Below, piece by piece: positions 31,313 to 41,422 of a DNA stretch of 64,000 nucleotides. A model generated the notes under the pieces. The model saw nothing but the letters and a program-made list of their open reading frames with translations, did not search any database and was not told the DNA's origin. Location: positions 2,866,536 to 2,930,535 of the forward strand of contig NC_087083.1 of NCBI RefSeq assembly GCF_026151205.1, given 5' to 3'. Position 1 is the first letter of the stretch; every line of letters begins with the position of its first letter. Made by a program: the position numbers and the translations under genes. The stretch comes from Bolinopsis microptera (lineage: Eukaryota > Ctenophora > Tentaculata > Lobata > Bolinopsidae).

Positions 31313-32676
31313 GGTTCACCCTGATTTTTTGTGAAACTTGGTTTCGAGATAGCAGTTGACCAACAAACTAGGACCGGTGACCAAACTTTTGAGGGGGCCC
31401 CAGACCCCAACCGCCAAACGGTGCCCGCGGGGCATCCACGCCCATATTTGGTCCAAATTAGGCCCAATTTAGCCAAATACCCTCAATATGCCCAAAACCC
31501 AGATTTTAGGTGCTTTACTTGTAGCTAGTGGTCCCCTGAACTCTTATATGAATTTTCATCAAGATTGGACAAAAAATGACTGAGTTATGAGCCAAAAACC
31601 ATATGCCCATATTTGGGTATACGCACCAAATTTGGTCGATTTTGGCCCATAAATTGGTCAAATATCAACATTTTTGAATGAAACCAACCTTATATGGAAG
31701 GTAAGCCTATAGTACACATTCTCTATGATTATCAGCTCAGTCTCTACCTAACTGTGGATTCTATGTTCAATTAATCGCAAAAAATGAACGAAATCGCCCA
31801 TTTCTCAGTTCGCGCGTTCGCGATATTTGCGAAACTGATTTCGTTCAAAACAATAGAACTCAATACTTCAATAGGGTTTCAATATTTTTACATGAAATTT
31901 TCAGAACCAACGTAGAATCGCATTTCGACCTTAAGTTTTAATATGGAATTTTGAGTTAGGCCTTTAAAAAAATTTGGCGGCCAAATTCTGAAATTTGGCG
32001 GGCATTTTTCAGAATTTGGCCGCCAAATTTTTTTAAAGGCCTAACTCAAAATTCCATATTAAAGTAAACTTAAGGTCGAAATGCGATTCTACGTTGATTC
32101 TGAAAATTTCATGTAAAAATATTGAAACCCTATTGAGTTCTATTGTTTCGAACGAAATCAGTTTCGCAAATATCGCGAACTGAGATATGGGCGCGATTTT
32201 GTTCATTTTTGCGATTAATTGAACACAGAATCCACAGTTAGTTAGATACTGAGCTGATAATCATAGAGAATGTGTAGTATAGGCTTACCTTCCATATAAG
32301 GTTGGTTTCATTCAAAAATATTGATATTTGACCAATTTATGGGCCAAAATCGACCAAATTTGGTGCGTATACCCAAATATGGGCATATGATTTTTGGCTC
32401 ATAACTCAGTCATTTTTTGTCCAATCTTGATGAAAATTCATATACGAGTTCAGGGGACCACTAGCTACAAGTAAAGCCCCTAAAATCTGGGTTTTGGGCA
32501 TGTTGAGGGTATTTGGCTAAATTGGGCCTAATTTGGACCAAATATGGGCGTGGCTGCCCCGCGGGAACCGTTTGGCGGTTGGGGTCCGGGACCCCCTCAA
32601 AAGTTTGGTCACCGGTCTTAGTTTGTTGGTCAACTGCTATCTCGAAACCAAGTTTCACAAAAAATCAGGGTGAACC
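31313..32676. mobile_element. 1.36-kb near-perfect foldback element
   Basis: The left arm from GGTTCACCCTGATTTTTTGTG to the centre near 31994 is matched by a nearly identical reverse-complement right arm ending TCAGGGTGAACC. At the centre GGCGGCCAAATT faces AATTTGGCCGCC. A G-rich run precedes the left end and a C-run follows the right end. There is no transposase; the 65- and 118-codon frames at both ends are mirror images of each other, not genes. Arm similarity is high, so it is recent or kept similar by conversion. Confidence 0.85.
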
Positions 32677-33033
32677 CCCCCCCCTCCCCCCTTAACCTCA
32701 TAGCCACCATCAAATGTTTATTGGGCAATATCCTGTGACGTTAAAAAAAAGACGTTAAAAGGAACGAAAAAATTTTACCCTTCGAATATGAATATAAAAT
32801 GTTTTACGTATTAAATGCTTTTTAAGATGTCCCCTCTAATCCTGCATCGTATTTTCATTCTTATTTCTAGCATGTTTAGTGTTTTAAGGGTCTGAGTGTC
32901 GACTGTCGGATAATATAGTTAATATAAATCACCATGACACATGATTACTAATTAGTTTTACACGCCATTAATATTATCATGACCAATTTATTTGATGTGC
33001 GGAGAGAAGCTACTTTTTAACTTTAACAAGTTA
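32677..33033. other. Short intergenic spacer
   Basis: It starts with the C-rich run beside the foldback; nothing else is recognised. Confidence 0.4.
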
Positions 33034-33546
33034 CAGGACAGGCACAGGACAGGCACAGGACAGGCACAGGACAGGCACAGGACAGGCACAGGACAGGCAC
33101 AGGACAGGCACAGGACAGGCACAGGACAGGCACAGGACAGGCACAGGACAGGCACAGGACAGGCACAGGACAGGCACAGGACAGGCACAGGACAGGCACA
33201 GGACAGGCACAGGACAGGCACAGGACAGGCACAGGACGGGCACAGGACAGACACAGGACAGGCACATGACAGGCACAGGACAGGCACAGGACAGGCACAG
33301 GACAGGCACAGGACAGGCACAGGACTCGCAAAGGACAGGCACAGGAAAGGCACAGGACAGGCACAGGACAGGCACAGGACAGGCACAGGACAGGCACAGG
33401 ACAGGCACAGGACAGGCACAGGACAGGCACAGGACAGGCACAGGACAGGCACAGGACAGGCACAGGACAGGCACAGGACAGGCACAGGACAGGCACAGGA
33501 CAGGCACAGGACAGGCACAGGACATGCACAGGACAGGCACAGGACA
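33034..33546. repeat. 11-bp minisatellite ACAGGACAGGC
   Basis: About 46 copies of the 11-bp unit. Point variants (ACGGGC, AGACAC, CATGAC, ACTCGCAAAGG) cluster at 33237-33350. Because 11 is not a multiple of 3 and the unit lacks stops, open frames of 100-224 codons appear on both strands in several phases. None is a gene. Confidence 0.97.
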
Positions 33547-33727
33547 GTTATTTCACAAATATTATAAAATATAATACGATTAAACCAGTTATTGCGCCTC
33601 GTGAAATAACTGCAGTAATCGAACTCGGCGTCGCCTCGTGCTATTATTGTATCAATTGGCACTCGGATGCGCCTCTTAGAATGGCTTAGAATTAGAAACT
33701 TAAAAAGAAAAACTAATCACAGCAGTA

Positions 33728-34720
33728 ACACGACTCCTGTCCGACAGTGACTCCTGTGACTCCTGTCCGACAGTGACTCCTGTCCGACAGCGCGACTCCT
33801 GTCCGACAGCGACTCCCGGACTCCTGTCCGGCTCATGTTACCAGAAAAAAACGACATTTTTCCGACGTTGTGATCTGATCTCAATACGACACATTTCCAA
33901 CTGATTGAAAGCCCCTCGTGAGGGGATTGTCTCTAATGGACTAATAAAAATTTATTAACTACATCATAATCATAATAAAACCCCAGTTAAGTGGGCACTC
34001 CTGAAAAAACATACCTACTAGAAAATATATCAAAACTAAATAGAAAGTGAGGTCAAATGAAATAAATCGTAACAAACTGCAATAAATGCGAATACGAAGT
34101 CGTTATTTTATTGGCACGCCGCAAATTTATAAAAAATGTAATAAAATAAAATTCAAGCAAAAGTTTTGTTCACAAATCACATTTAAAATGGGTTTTGGTT
34201 TCAAATTAATTTCACTGATAGGAATTGAAAAACAAATTAGAAACTCAAATCTGGACGCTGGAATTACCCCCAATTAGCAGCAAAACCAATTACGAATTTT
34301 TATTTCTATTGGACCTACGGAGGCCGCTGATTTCGTGGATGAGGAATTTACTCGTGGACCACTCATTTACATTATCAACCCCCTTCTGCAGCTTCAGTAC
34401 TGTTCTCTTGCATTGTGATTTGAAAGCCTTCAGCGATTGGCATGACACTGAATTGAAAGCTTCGTCTATCGATGCGTCTACAAATAGGAGTGGGCCGTTG
34501 AAGAATATTGAATTTCTATGTGTGGCAGTAACTAGAGGTGCAGATCTAATTTGTAATTTCAGTCGCATTTAAATTTCACAAACTTACAGGTAATCATGTG
34601 ACGTTGCTCCCACTGGGCGGTATTATAGGGGGAGGTGCCAGCAGTCGGGATTGTGGACAGTGAAGAGCTGGTGGAAGAGATTAGGTACAGATTTGAAGGT
34701 ATAACCGTTGATTACCCAAT
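33728..34720. mobile_element. Rearranged MULE-related element pieces
   Basis: 33728-33835 is a cluster of GACTCCTGTCCGACAG motifs. 33842-33900 is the reverse complement of 62780-62850 (AACGACAT.., GATCTGATCTCAATACGACA). 34588-34615 matches 61991-62040 directly (TCACAAACT.AC.GGTAAT, GTGACGTTGCTCCCA). 34633-34700 matches the MULE domain relic at 62452-62525 in reverse. The mixed orientations show this is a scrambled copy. The 93-codon minus frame at 34290-34568 lies within it and is unidentified. Confidence 0.55.
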
Positions 34721-36185
34721 ATGTTCACCCAATATGTTGATTACCCAACAAACATATGATTTAATGGCTGATTATCTAATTATTTTGATCAAACTGGGTT
34801 CCAGTCTACTGGAACCTTCTATGATCCTTGTTACAACCGAACATGTACTAGTGTATTAAAATCAGCACAATAACTGACTTCGAGAAAATATAGATTATCC
34901 AGAACTCTAATATGAACAGTTATTTGAGATATCTTGCATAGATGCGGTTATTTGCGGCATGCGCATTCACAATACAAAAAAGCCACAGTGGATGATGGAA
35001 GGTATTTACACTTCCTATACCCCCTATAATTAATATCGGGCCTCTTATGCGAGAGTGACAAAAAGTGCACAGTTAAAAGAAACCCCTGTGAGAAATCGCA
35101 TTTCTTACCCAACTGGGTCTAATTATTATAGAGGCAAAGAAGAGGTCCGGTACATTCAGATACCCGGTATAGATTGGCAAGATTGACGGTACAGAGAGGT
35201 TTTGATCATTGAAATCAATAAAACGATAGTTAAACTACAGCAGGTAAAATCGGTTCGATCTTAAATAGTCCTTTTGTGCTGTTTCTTTATATGGAATTTG
35301 ATAAAGCTGCATTGTAATCAGTTATGAAACTCTGATATTGTGTGGTTAACCTTTTTCAGGTTCAGCCCTTTCCGCTAAGCTATTCCTAATTACTAAAATA
35401 TGCCAAGATTTACTGAACTCCAACTTCAAATATTGATGATTTTAGTATTCCCCAATCTAAAGTTTTTCTGCGAAGCATTTTTATCCACGTTTCATGCAAA
35501 TGCAATTCGATCACTTTTGGCGGAAAAAATATTTTCAAATTTTCGAAATTCAAATTCTCGAAAAAAATTGTAAGTGAAAAATTTTTGAAGTTTTTCTAAA
35601 AACTACATTTCACCGTGTTTCAAACGATTTCTATCATTTTGAGCCAATAAAAATGTTTCCCTTTTTTTATAATTAAGTAATTGGTAATTATCCAATTAGT
35701 TGATTGTCCAATGTAACAATTTTTCGTACAAAAGTTTTACTCCTTGATAAGATTAACATTATAGGTTAATTTGCAGCCTTCTACGATGTTCACAACTAAA
35801 GATATTTGGCAAACCAGAAAAGTGGTTCAAAGGTGGTAAAAAGTGGTAAAAGTGGTGTTTCTGTTGAGATTCAAAATTGATAACAAGTCTAATTATGTTC
35901 GTAGGTGTCCTAACTACCATATTCCGTTGAGAAATCCTTGTGAACATTCAAATCCAACGGAACCCTTAAATCGACCACTTTTCCCCTTACTAATTCAAAT
36001 TGTATTAAAATCAGCACAATAACTGATCCTTCGAGAAAATATAGATTATCCAGAATTCTAATATGAACACTACAGATGTAAAGTAAACAAATGATTAATT
36101 TTGAAAGATAAGCGGAAACTGATAAATATAAATGTGATGGTTAAGAAATAAAGATAAAGGCGGGGACTGCTCGTACGTGATTTAC
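34721..36185. other. AT-rich intergenic DNA
   Basis: I see no gene. A ~55-bp direct duplication is visible: ATTAAAATCAGCACAATAACTG and the text after it recur at about 34855-34920 and 36004-36066. Confidence 0.4.
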
Positions 36186-36623
36186 TGGTTTGACCAATAC
36201 GAGGTCGCGTCTTCAGTCACGTGGTCTCTCTCCACCAATAGGGAGCTCTATGTGGTGTGATTGGTCAATCCGCTGGCGAGTAAACTCTCCGGACAGAGTG
36301 TTTCCTGATATTATGGTCCGTGTGCTCAGTTCTTTTTTATCAGTTGACCGTTACTACATTACAGTAATGATTTCATCATTTTGTCGGAGAGCTTACACTT
36401 ACGGTTATAATTATTATCTCATATTTTCTGATTTTGCTGCTAAATTTTAGGTTTCTAAATCGAACGAATTCACAATTTGCAGCAAATTCACGAAGTGTTT
36501 ATCGTAGATCGTCGTGTAGAATTAATATTTAATTCTGTTTTTTTACTTTACATTTATCAAATTAATTTGGCAGTTGCGTCTCGTCATTCGTCATATTCTT
36601 TATTAGTCATTCATATGTAAAGG
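36186..36623 (+). promoter_or_regulatory. CCAAT-rich promoter-like region with a possible splice donor
   Basis: A locally GC-richer block holds three CCAAT/ATTGG elements within 80 bp (ACCAATAC 36193, ACCAATAGG 36234, GATTGGTCAAT 36259) and a CACGTG E-box (36218). A consensus donor AAAG|GTAAGA lies at 36619-36628. Together they could be a promoter and a non-coding first exon on the plus strand. No matching downstream coding exon was found, as the NERD-helicase gene runs the other way, so this is speculative. Confidence 0.25.
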
Positions 36624-36902
36624 TAAGATTTTTTGTTTTCCGACTAGGTTGTTTAGACCTCAACCTAGACATTATGCTAAATCTGGTCAACCCTAAATTA
36701 TACGAAACATTATGATTTAAAACACTTTTATTTCACTGAAAGACAGATAAAATGAATAATAACACATTCCATATAGTTGATAGTAATTTCATAGTAATTA
36801 GCATTATAGTAATAACTACAATAACGAATAAGTTTGGTTAGTGGGTGAAATTATTTGCAAAATAACGCTCAATTGCTAGCTTAATATGTTTGTATTGTTA
36901 TC

Positions 36903-36990
36903 AGCACAGTGGCGCAATCGGTTAAGCATAAGCCTTATCTGTCTGTCTAGCCCGGACGTAGCGAGATCGAGTCCCGGCTTGGTCAAATTC
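36903..36990 (+). tRNA. Degenerate tRNA-like sequence (tRNA-Asn-like 5' half) or SINE head
   Basis: The A box TGGCGCAATCGG (36910-36921) matches the D-arm of metazoan tRNA-Asn, and the B box GATCGAGTC (36965-36973) matches GWTCRANNC at the right spacing. The acceptor and T stems do not pair well, and the anticodon arm is out of shape. It is most likely a tRNA pseudogene or SINE head with intact Pol III boxes. Confidence 0.45.
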
Positions 36991-37113
36991 TCAATGTTTT
37001 CAAAAATCGATAGTTAGTTCGTAAAAGTTCACTTATGATTGAGGCTTGTGTATACATGTTTCATAACAATAGAACTAGTCACCCACTAACGTTATTACAC
37101 AGTAACATCATAT

Positions 37114-39468
37114 CTAATATCGTATAATGCGAGCGAAGTTACTCAGTTTATCTAACAAATGTAACATGTAAGGTTTATCGTCTAATGTACTACCCTCCCA
37201 TGGGTATATAACAACAGAGCAGTGTACACGTGCTCTTGATAACATTAAGTAAAGGTTAGCCAGGTCACCCTCCTCTCTACTATCCCACACATTACACAGT
37301 ACTATTACAGCAGGCCACTCACTAGAGGCACAATACACACTGTGACACACTGCAATCTTACTAGCAGTGTTCTTACATCTCATATTAACACTGTCCTCAA
37401 CTAGTGGTACTACACCCCTATTAGTGTAATCATTATATACTATACCTATATCAGAATAATTTAATTCATGTGTAGCACACAATCTATCTAAATCAATATT
37501 AATAACACTTAAAATACTATCAACATTACGATTATTAAAAACATGTATAACAGGTAATGTACCGTGTATAAAGTGTCCTGGTGATTGTGAAGGTAAAATA
37601 ATATCTAAAATATCTGATTTAAGAGAACATAATTTAACGAATTGATCTCTGATTACAGATAAAATATTCGATAAATCAAACGTATTTCTCAAGTTACTAG
37701 ATAAAGTAGTACTCTGATGAGGTGCTAATATATCAGTAAGTAGATTAGCTACGATTGAAACATTATCTCTTAATACCGCCCAACCCTGGACAATATCACA
37801 TGCTATCCACACAATCTTATCTGCTGATAAGTTTTTTAACGTGTTAATCAATAAAGCCCACTCTTCAGCTGTGGTATTATATCTAATTACTGTCTGTATA
37901 TCATCAACAAACAAATTATAACCACTTAGTACACTAAGTCTAACTGTTAAATATGTGGTATCTGCATAACCTGGTATCTCCACAATAATAACATTACACA
38001 AACACTCTGTTATAAGATTAGTTAGTTGTTCGGGAGTGTGATCATATAATTCATCTGTGTGTATCAGTTTGTAATTTATACTAGCGTTATCTAACGCACT
38101 TTGATAATGCTGTGAATTGTTCCCTTCTCCAGTAAACTTAAATACCACAACTTTGTTGTTCATATCAGACTCTAACAGTTGCAGTATTTTACCACACAAT
38201 ATGACAGTTTTGCCCGCCCCTGCGGGTCCGTTAATCAACAACAAATTCTCTTTTGACTCAAAAGCATTGTGTTGTTCTACTGTTAGGTTTTCCACATTAG
38301 AATTGTTTTTGATAACATCGGGAGCTTTGACAACTGCGGGATTTTGATAACGTTTTTTACCTTTTTTAGGCTCAAAAGTAATGCGACCTTCCTTAAGTTG
38401 TTTGTTGACATCCATAATACAACGTCCTAAACTGCACTTGGATTGATCACATTTGTTATTGTCTGTGGCCCATATGGCTAGTAAAATGTTTCTTGCTTTC
38501 TCATGAGAATTCTGATTGTATCCAGATATTGGTATTTCTGTATTTGATACTGTTTCTTCAGAAACTATTCTTATAGATGATATGGCCTGAGTTACATTTT
38601 CTGCCCACCAAGCATCAAAATTAGACACGTCCTCATCTGTTTTAACTAATTCCCTGTTTGATTGATTATTGTCTGAGTCAGATAGTACTTCTTCTTCACT
38701 GCTCGTGTCATCTGTGTCAGTGGTTTTATTGCAGCAGCGAGAAAAGCAGCTTACTATACGAGAAAAATAACTTGTCGCCGAGTTTATCGAGGATTTCTTT
38801 GAAAAATCTAATTTGTTGCGACAAAGGTCCTCTTCAAATATAATAGTCGACAGTTCATTATCACTTAACCGGAATTCTGTCAACTCACTAAATTGAAACT
38901 GTTCTTTAAACTGTTTACTAAAATTAGGGTACGCTGTAAACTGAAGAATAGTTGCGTCCTTGTCAATACACTTGATCAGTTCCACTATCTTGCTTCTTTG
39001 CTCAGCTGACTTCCTGTACGTACCAATCAATGCCTCCAATTTTCTAGTTGTGCACTCAGGTTGCCGGTCCTCGCCAATAGAACACAAGTGGAAGTCTGGT
39101 TCACATTCCATCATCTCTCTATCAACATGCTCCATGTTCTTCACCTCGATAACAATGAAACTGTCCGGACAAATGATGATAAAATCGCACTCGCCTTCCT
39201 TGCTAAACAGATTCTTGCACTTGTTACACGTTTTTCTGTTCCTAACATGGCTTTTACCTGCACACAGGCAATACTGATCGTGTGTGTAAATAAAACTGTG
39301 AAGAACAATAAAGTTTTTATCTAACCCTAATTCTGAAGCCCTATACATTTTAACCTCGGTCTCATAGTCTGACTGATGTCGTCTGTCATCTGTAAAGCTT
39401 GGACCAGCTGGTTGATCTTCTTCTGGATATCTGTCTATGTAGGTCTGCTCTGGAGCTCTTGGAAGCAT
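37114..39468 (-). CDS. NERD-type nuclease fused to SF1-type helicase
   Basis: A single-exon, 784-aa protein with an ATG start. Residues ~35-215 form a nuclease-related (NERD, PD-(D/E)XK) domain, with Asp95 in GECDFIII and Glu108-x-Lys110 in FIVIEVKN. A CxC..CxxC cluster (67, 69, 81, 84) sits just before the Asp and could bind zinc. A 240-290 linker is acidic and Ser/Asp-rich. From ~395 a P-loop helicase core begins: a Q-motif-like LTVEQHNAF, Walker A GPAGAGKT (414-421), Walker B LFVDD (519-523), SSNLRNT (590-596, motif IV region), AVIVLCNV (near 730, motif V region) and LYLMLSRARVH (~750, motif VI with the arginine). This suggests a nucleic-acid-stimulated ATPase coupled to a nuclease. Related layouts occur in bacterial NERD-helicases and, for the helicase half, in the C-terminus of Schlafen group III proteins. 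A role in nucleic-acid surveillance is inference only. No signal peptide or TM segment is seen. Confidence 0.75.
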   Translation of the reverse strand: MLPRAPEQTYIDRYPEEDQPAGPSFTDDRRHQSDYETEVKMYRASELGLDKNFIVLHSFIYTHDQYCLCAGKSHVRNRKTCNKCKNLFSKEGECDFIIICPDSFIVIEVKNMEHVDREMMECEPDFHLCSIGEDRQPECTTRKLEALIGTYRKSAEQRSKIVELIKCIDKDATILQFTAYPNFSKQFKEQFQFSELTEFRLSDNELSTIIFEEDLCRNKLDFSKKSSINSATSYFSRIVSCFSRCCNKTTDTDDTSSEEEVLSDSDNNQSNRELVKTDEDVSNFDAWWAENVTQAISSIRIVSEETVSNTEIPISGYNQNSHEKARNILLAIWATDNNKCDQSKCSLGRCIMDVNKQLKEGRITFEPKKGKKRYQNPAVVKAPDVIKNNSNVENLTVEQHNAFESKENLLLINGPAGAGKTVILCGKILQLLESDMNNKVVVFKFTGEGNNSQHYQSALDNASINYKLIHTDELYDHTPEQLTNLITECLCNVIIVEIPGYADTTYLTVRLSVLSGYNLFVDDIQTVIRYNTTAEEWALLINTLKNLSADKIVWIACDIVQGWAVLRDNVSIVANLLTDILAPHQSTTLSSNLRNTFDLSNILSVIRDQFVKLCSLKSDILDIILPSQSPGHFIHGTLPVIHVFNNRNVDSILSVINIDLDRLCATHELNYSDIGIVYNDYTNRGVVPLVEDSVNMRCKNTASKIAVCHSVYCASSEWPAVIVLCNVWDSREEGDLANLYLMLSRARVHCSVVIYPWEGSTLDDKPYMLHLLDKLSNFARIIRY

Positions 39469-41206
39469 TGTAGGCTGGTTTTTAGCTGTTAAGCAGTATT
39501 ATTTGAAAATTTGTTCTCCATTCTTCAAATATTCGGCTTCCATCGTAGATCAGTTATTATAATATCTGAAATGAAATCAGCTGTAAGAGGGATTGATGCG
39601 GTTACTAAGATTCATATAGGTTCTTATACTATCACACAGCTCTCTTGGCACAAACTTAATTTTATCTAATTTCTGTTAACCTTCTCAATAACTTGCCAAT
39701 TATTTTAAATGGTTGTTTAGTGCATAGCTTAAAAATTGTGGGTTCGAGATTTGTTTCAGTGGAAGATTTCCTTGTAATTCGATAAAACAGTAGTTGAGTC
39801 GCGTAAAAAGCCAGGTGTGCTCGAATAATAGAAGCAATATATACAGGGTTTAAATCGTTGATTTTATTTACATATCACTTTCTTTGTTTTTTCAAAACAT
39901 TCCAGCACATTGTGCAGAAAGTTGGAGATTAAAAATTTTGACAATTGTGATAAATTAAGCAGCACTACCCAGAGGCAGTACTCGGAAATAAAGATTCGAT
40001 AAAACTCAGCTAATTGAACTCTAACTAGTTATTAACGTCTAATTTATCCCAAAGTACTAGGTATTGGCTTGAAAGTAACCCTAGGCCTAAGGGGTTTCTA
40101 GAGAGTGTAATAAACCTAAACCTAAAGTTGAATCGATTTAAATTCGTAAGCCGTGAATAAATGGGAAAAGCGAGCGACCGATTTCATTCTCGGTATTATT
40201 TTGCATTTGAGAACGGTTATTCCAATTGATATCATTTCTTTTTGTTAAGGAAAGGGGGACACTGCAACGGTCCACTCTACCCAAATATAGGTTTTGGTAA
40301 AATTATGCAATATTAATTCTGAATGTGAAAGACATTTCATTAAGCTTCCAAAATGACGTACCAATTATTCTAAGTAGCTGTTTAGTCCATAATTTATATA
40401 GAATTATAGTGGGTTCAAGGTTTCTTTGTGCCATATGTACACTTACGATCAGTGTTCAAATGAAAACAACCGCCAACAGTTTCATTAATTCGTTTACTAA
40501 ACACGTGTATAAGCAGAGTATAGTTATTTTTTCCTTTTCACCCTTTTGAAAAAAGGCAATAGTGAAAGGTTACGAATGGAGGTTTTGGCAGAAAAACGTG
40601 GATTTTGGAGATCGCGTTAGGCGGGTCTGAATATGGTGTCGTTCCGTATGTTACCAAGCAACGAAAAAGTCGCGCGCGCGCGAGGATTGCTTGCGGAGAT
40701 GTGATGTATAGATAGCCTGTGATCTATGAATGCGCGGCGCGACTGTGTTTTAATGTATATGATGCATGTAATGTATAATATTACTATTAGGTAATACGCC
40801 CAATTTGCACGTGGCACGCGTAGTGTATTGATGTGTACACGAGTATAGTTTACCGTTGCTGATAATTTCTTGAATTACAGATACAAGTTAAGTTCTATAC
40901 GGCAATTGAACTGAATTTCAAGTGTTTCCCGTATTTGATGCATAATTTATCAATATTATTATCATGAAGATTGAAGTGAGCTGATTGGAGCTTATACTTA
41001 AATGTATAGTAAATGTGAAATGGAAATCGAGCGTCCGCCAAAACAAAACAACGGGCGCAATTCTTGTTTCTATTAAACATTTTGTTTCCAAAAAATTTGA
41101 TGAAAATATATGATGTGATAATTTCTGACCTATAACATTAATTATACTCGTGCGATTAAAAAATTTAAAACCTTAAATAATTGAAGATCGTGGCACTTCC
41201 ATTTAT
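39469..41206. other. Intergenic DNA upstream of the NERD-helicase gene
   Basis: The promoter of the minus-strand gene should lie at the left of this interval, but I see no clear TATA or CCAAT cluster. A CGCGCGCGCG run is at 40670-40682. No other gene is supported. Confidence 0.4.
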
Positions 41207-41354
41207 ACCACATACATTAACACATTACCACATTGACATAATATATCCACATTAACACAATACCACAATACCACATTACCACATTGCCACATTACCACAT
41301 TACCACATTACCACATTACCACATTACCACATTGCCACATTGCCACATTACCAC
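41207..41354 (-). repeat. 8-bp satellite, left outlier array (CCACATTA)
   Basis: About 17 units of CCACATTA, the reverse complement of the TAATGTGG unit of the main array. The left edge is degenerate. It borders the ~840-bp tandem repeat on the left, as the main array does on the right, but in opposite orientation. Confidence 0.93.
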
Positions 41355-41422
41355 TAATTAGTGACTTGTTGGTGTTTTTGTAATTGACAGTACAGTTTTA
41401 AGAAAAGTGCCTGATCTTTACC

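Noticed and set aside
31120-32695. Mirror-image frames at the two ends of the foldback (65 and 118/60 codons)
   Set aside because: They are the same arm sequence read from both sides, with no family resemblance.
33023-33662. Five overlapping open frames of 100-224 codons on both strands
   Set aside because: The 11-bp unit contains no stop in these phases; all frames are translations of the same minisatellite.
34290-34568. 93-codon minus-strand frame
   Set aside because: Its composition is protein-like, but it lies in a scrambled MULE-related block and matches no family I recognise. It is left as part of that feature.
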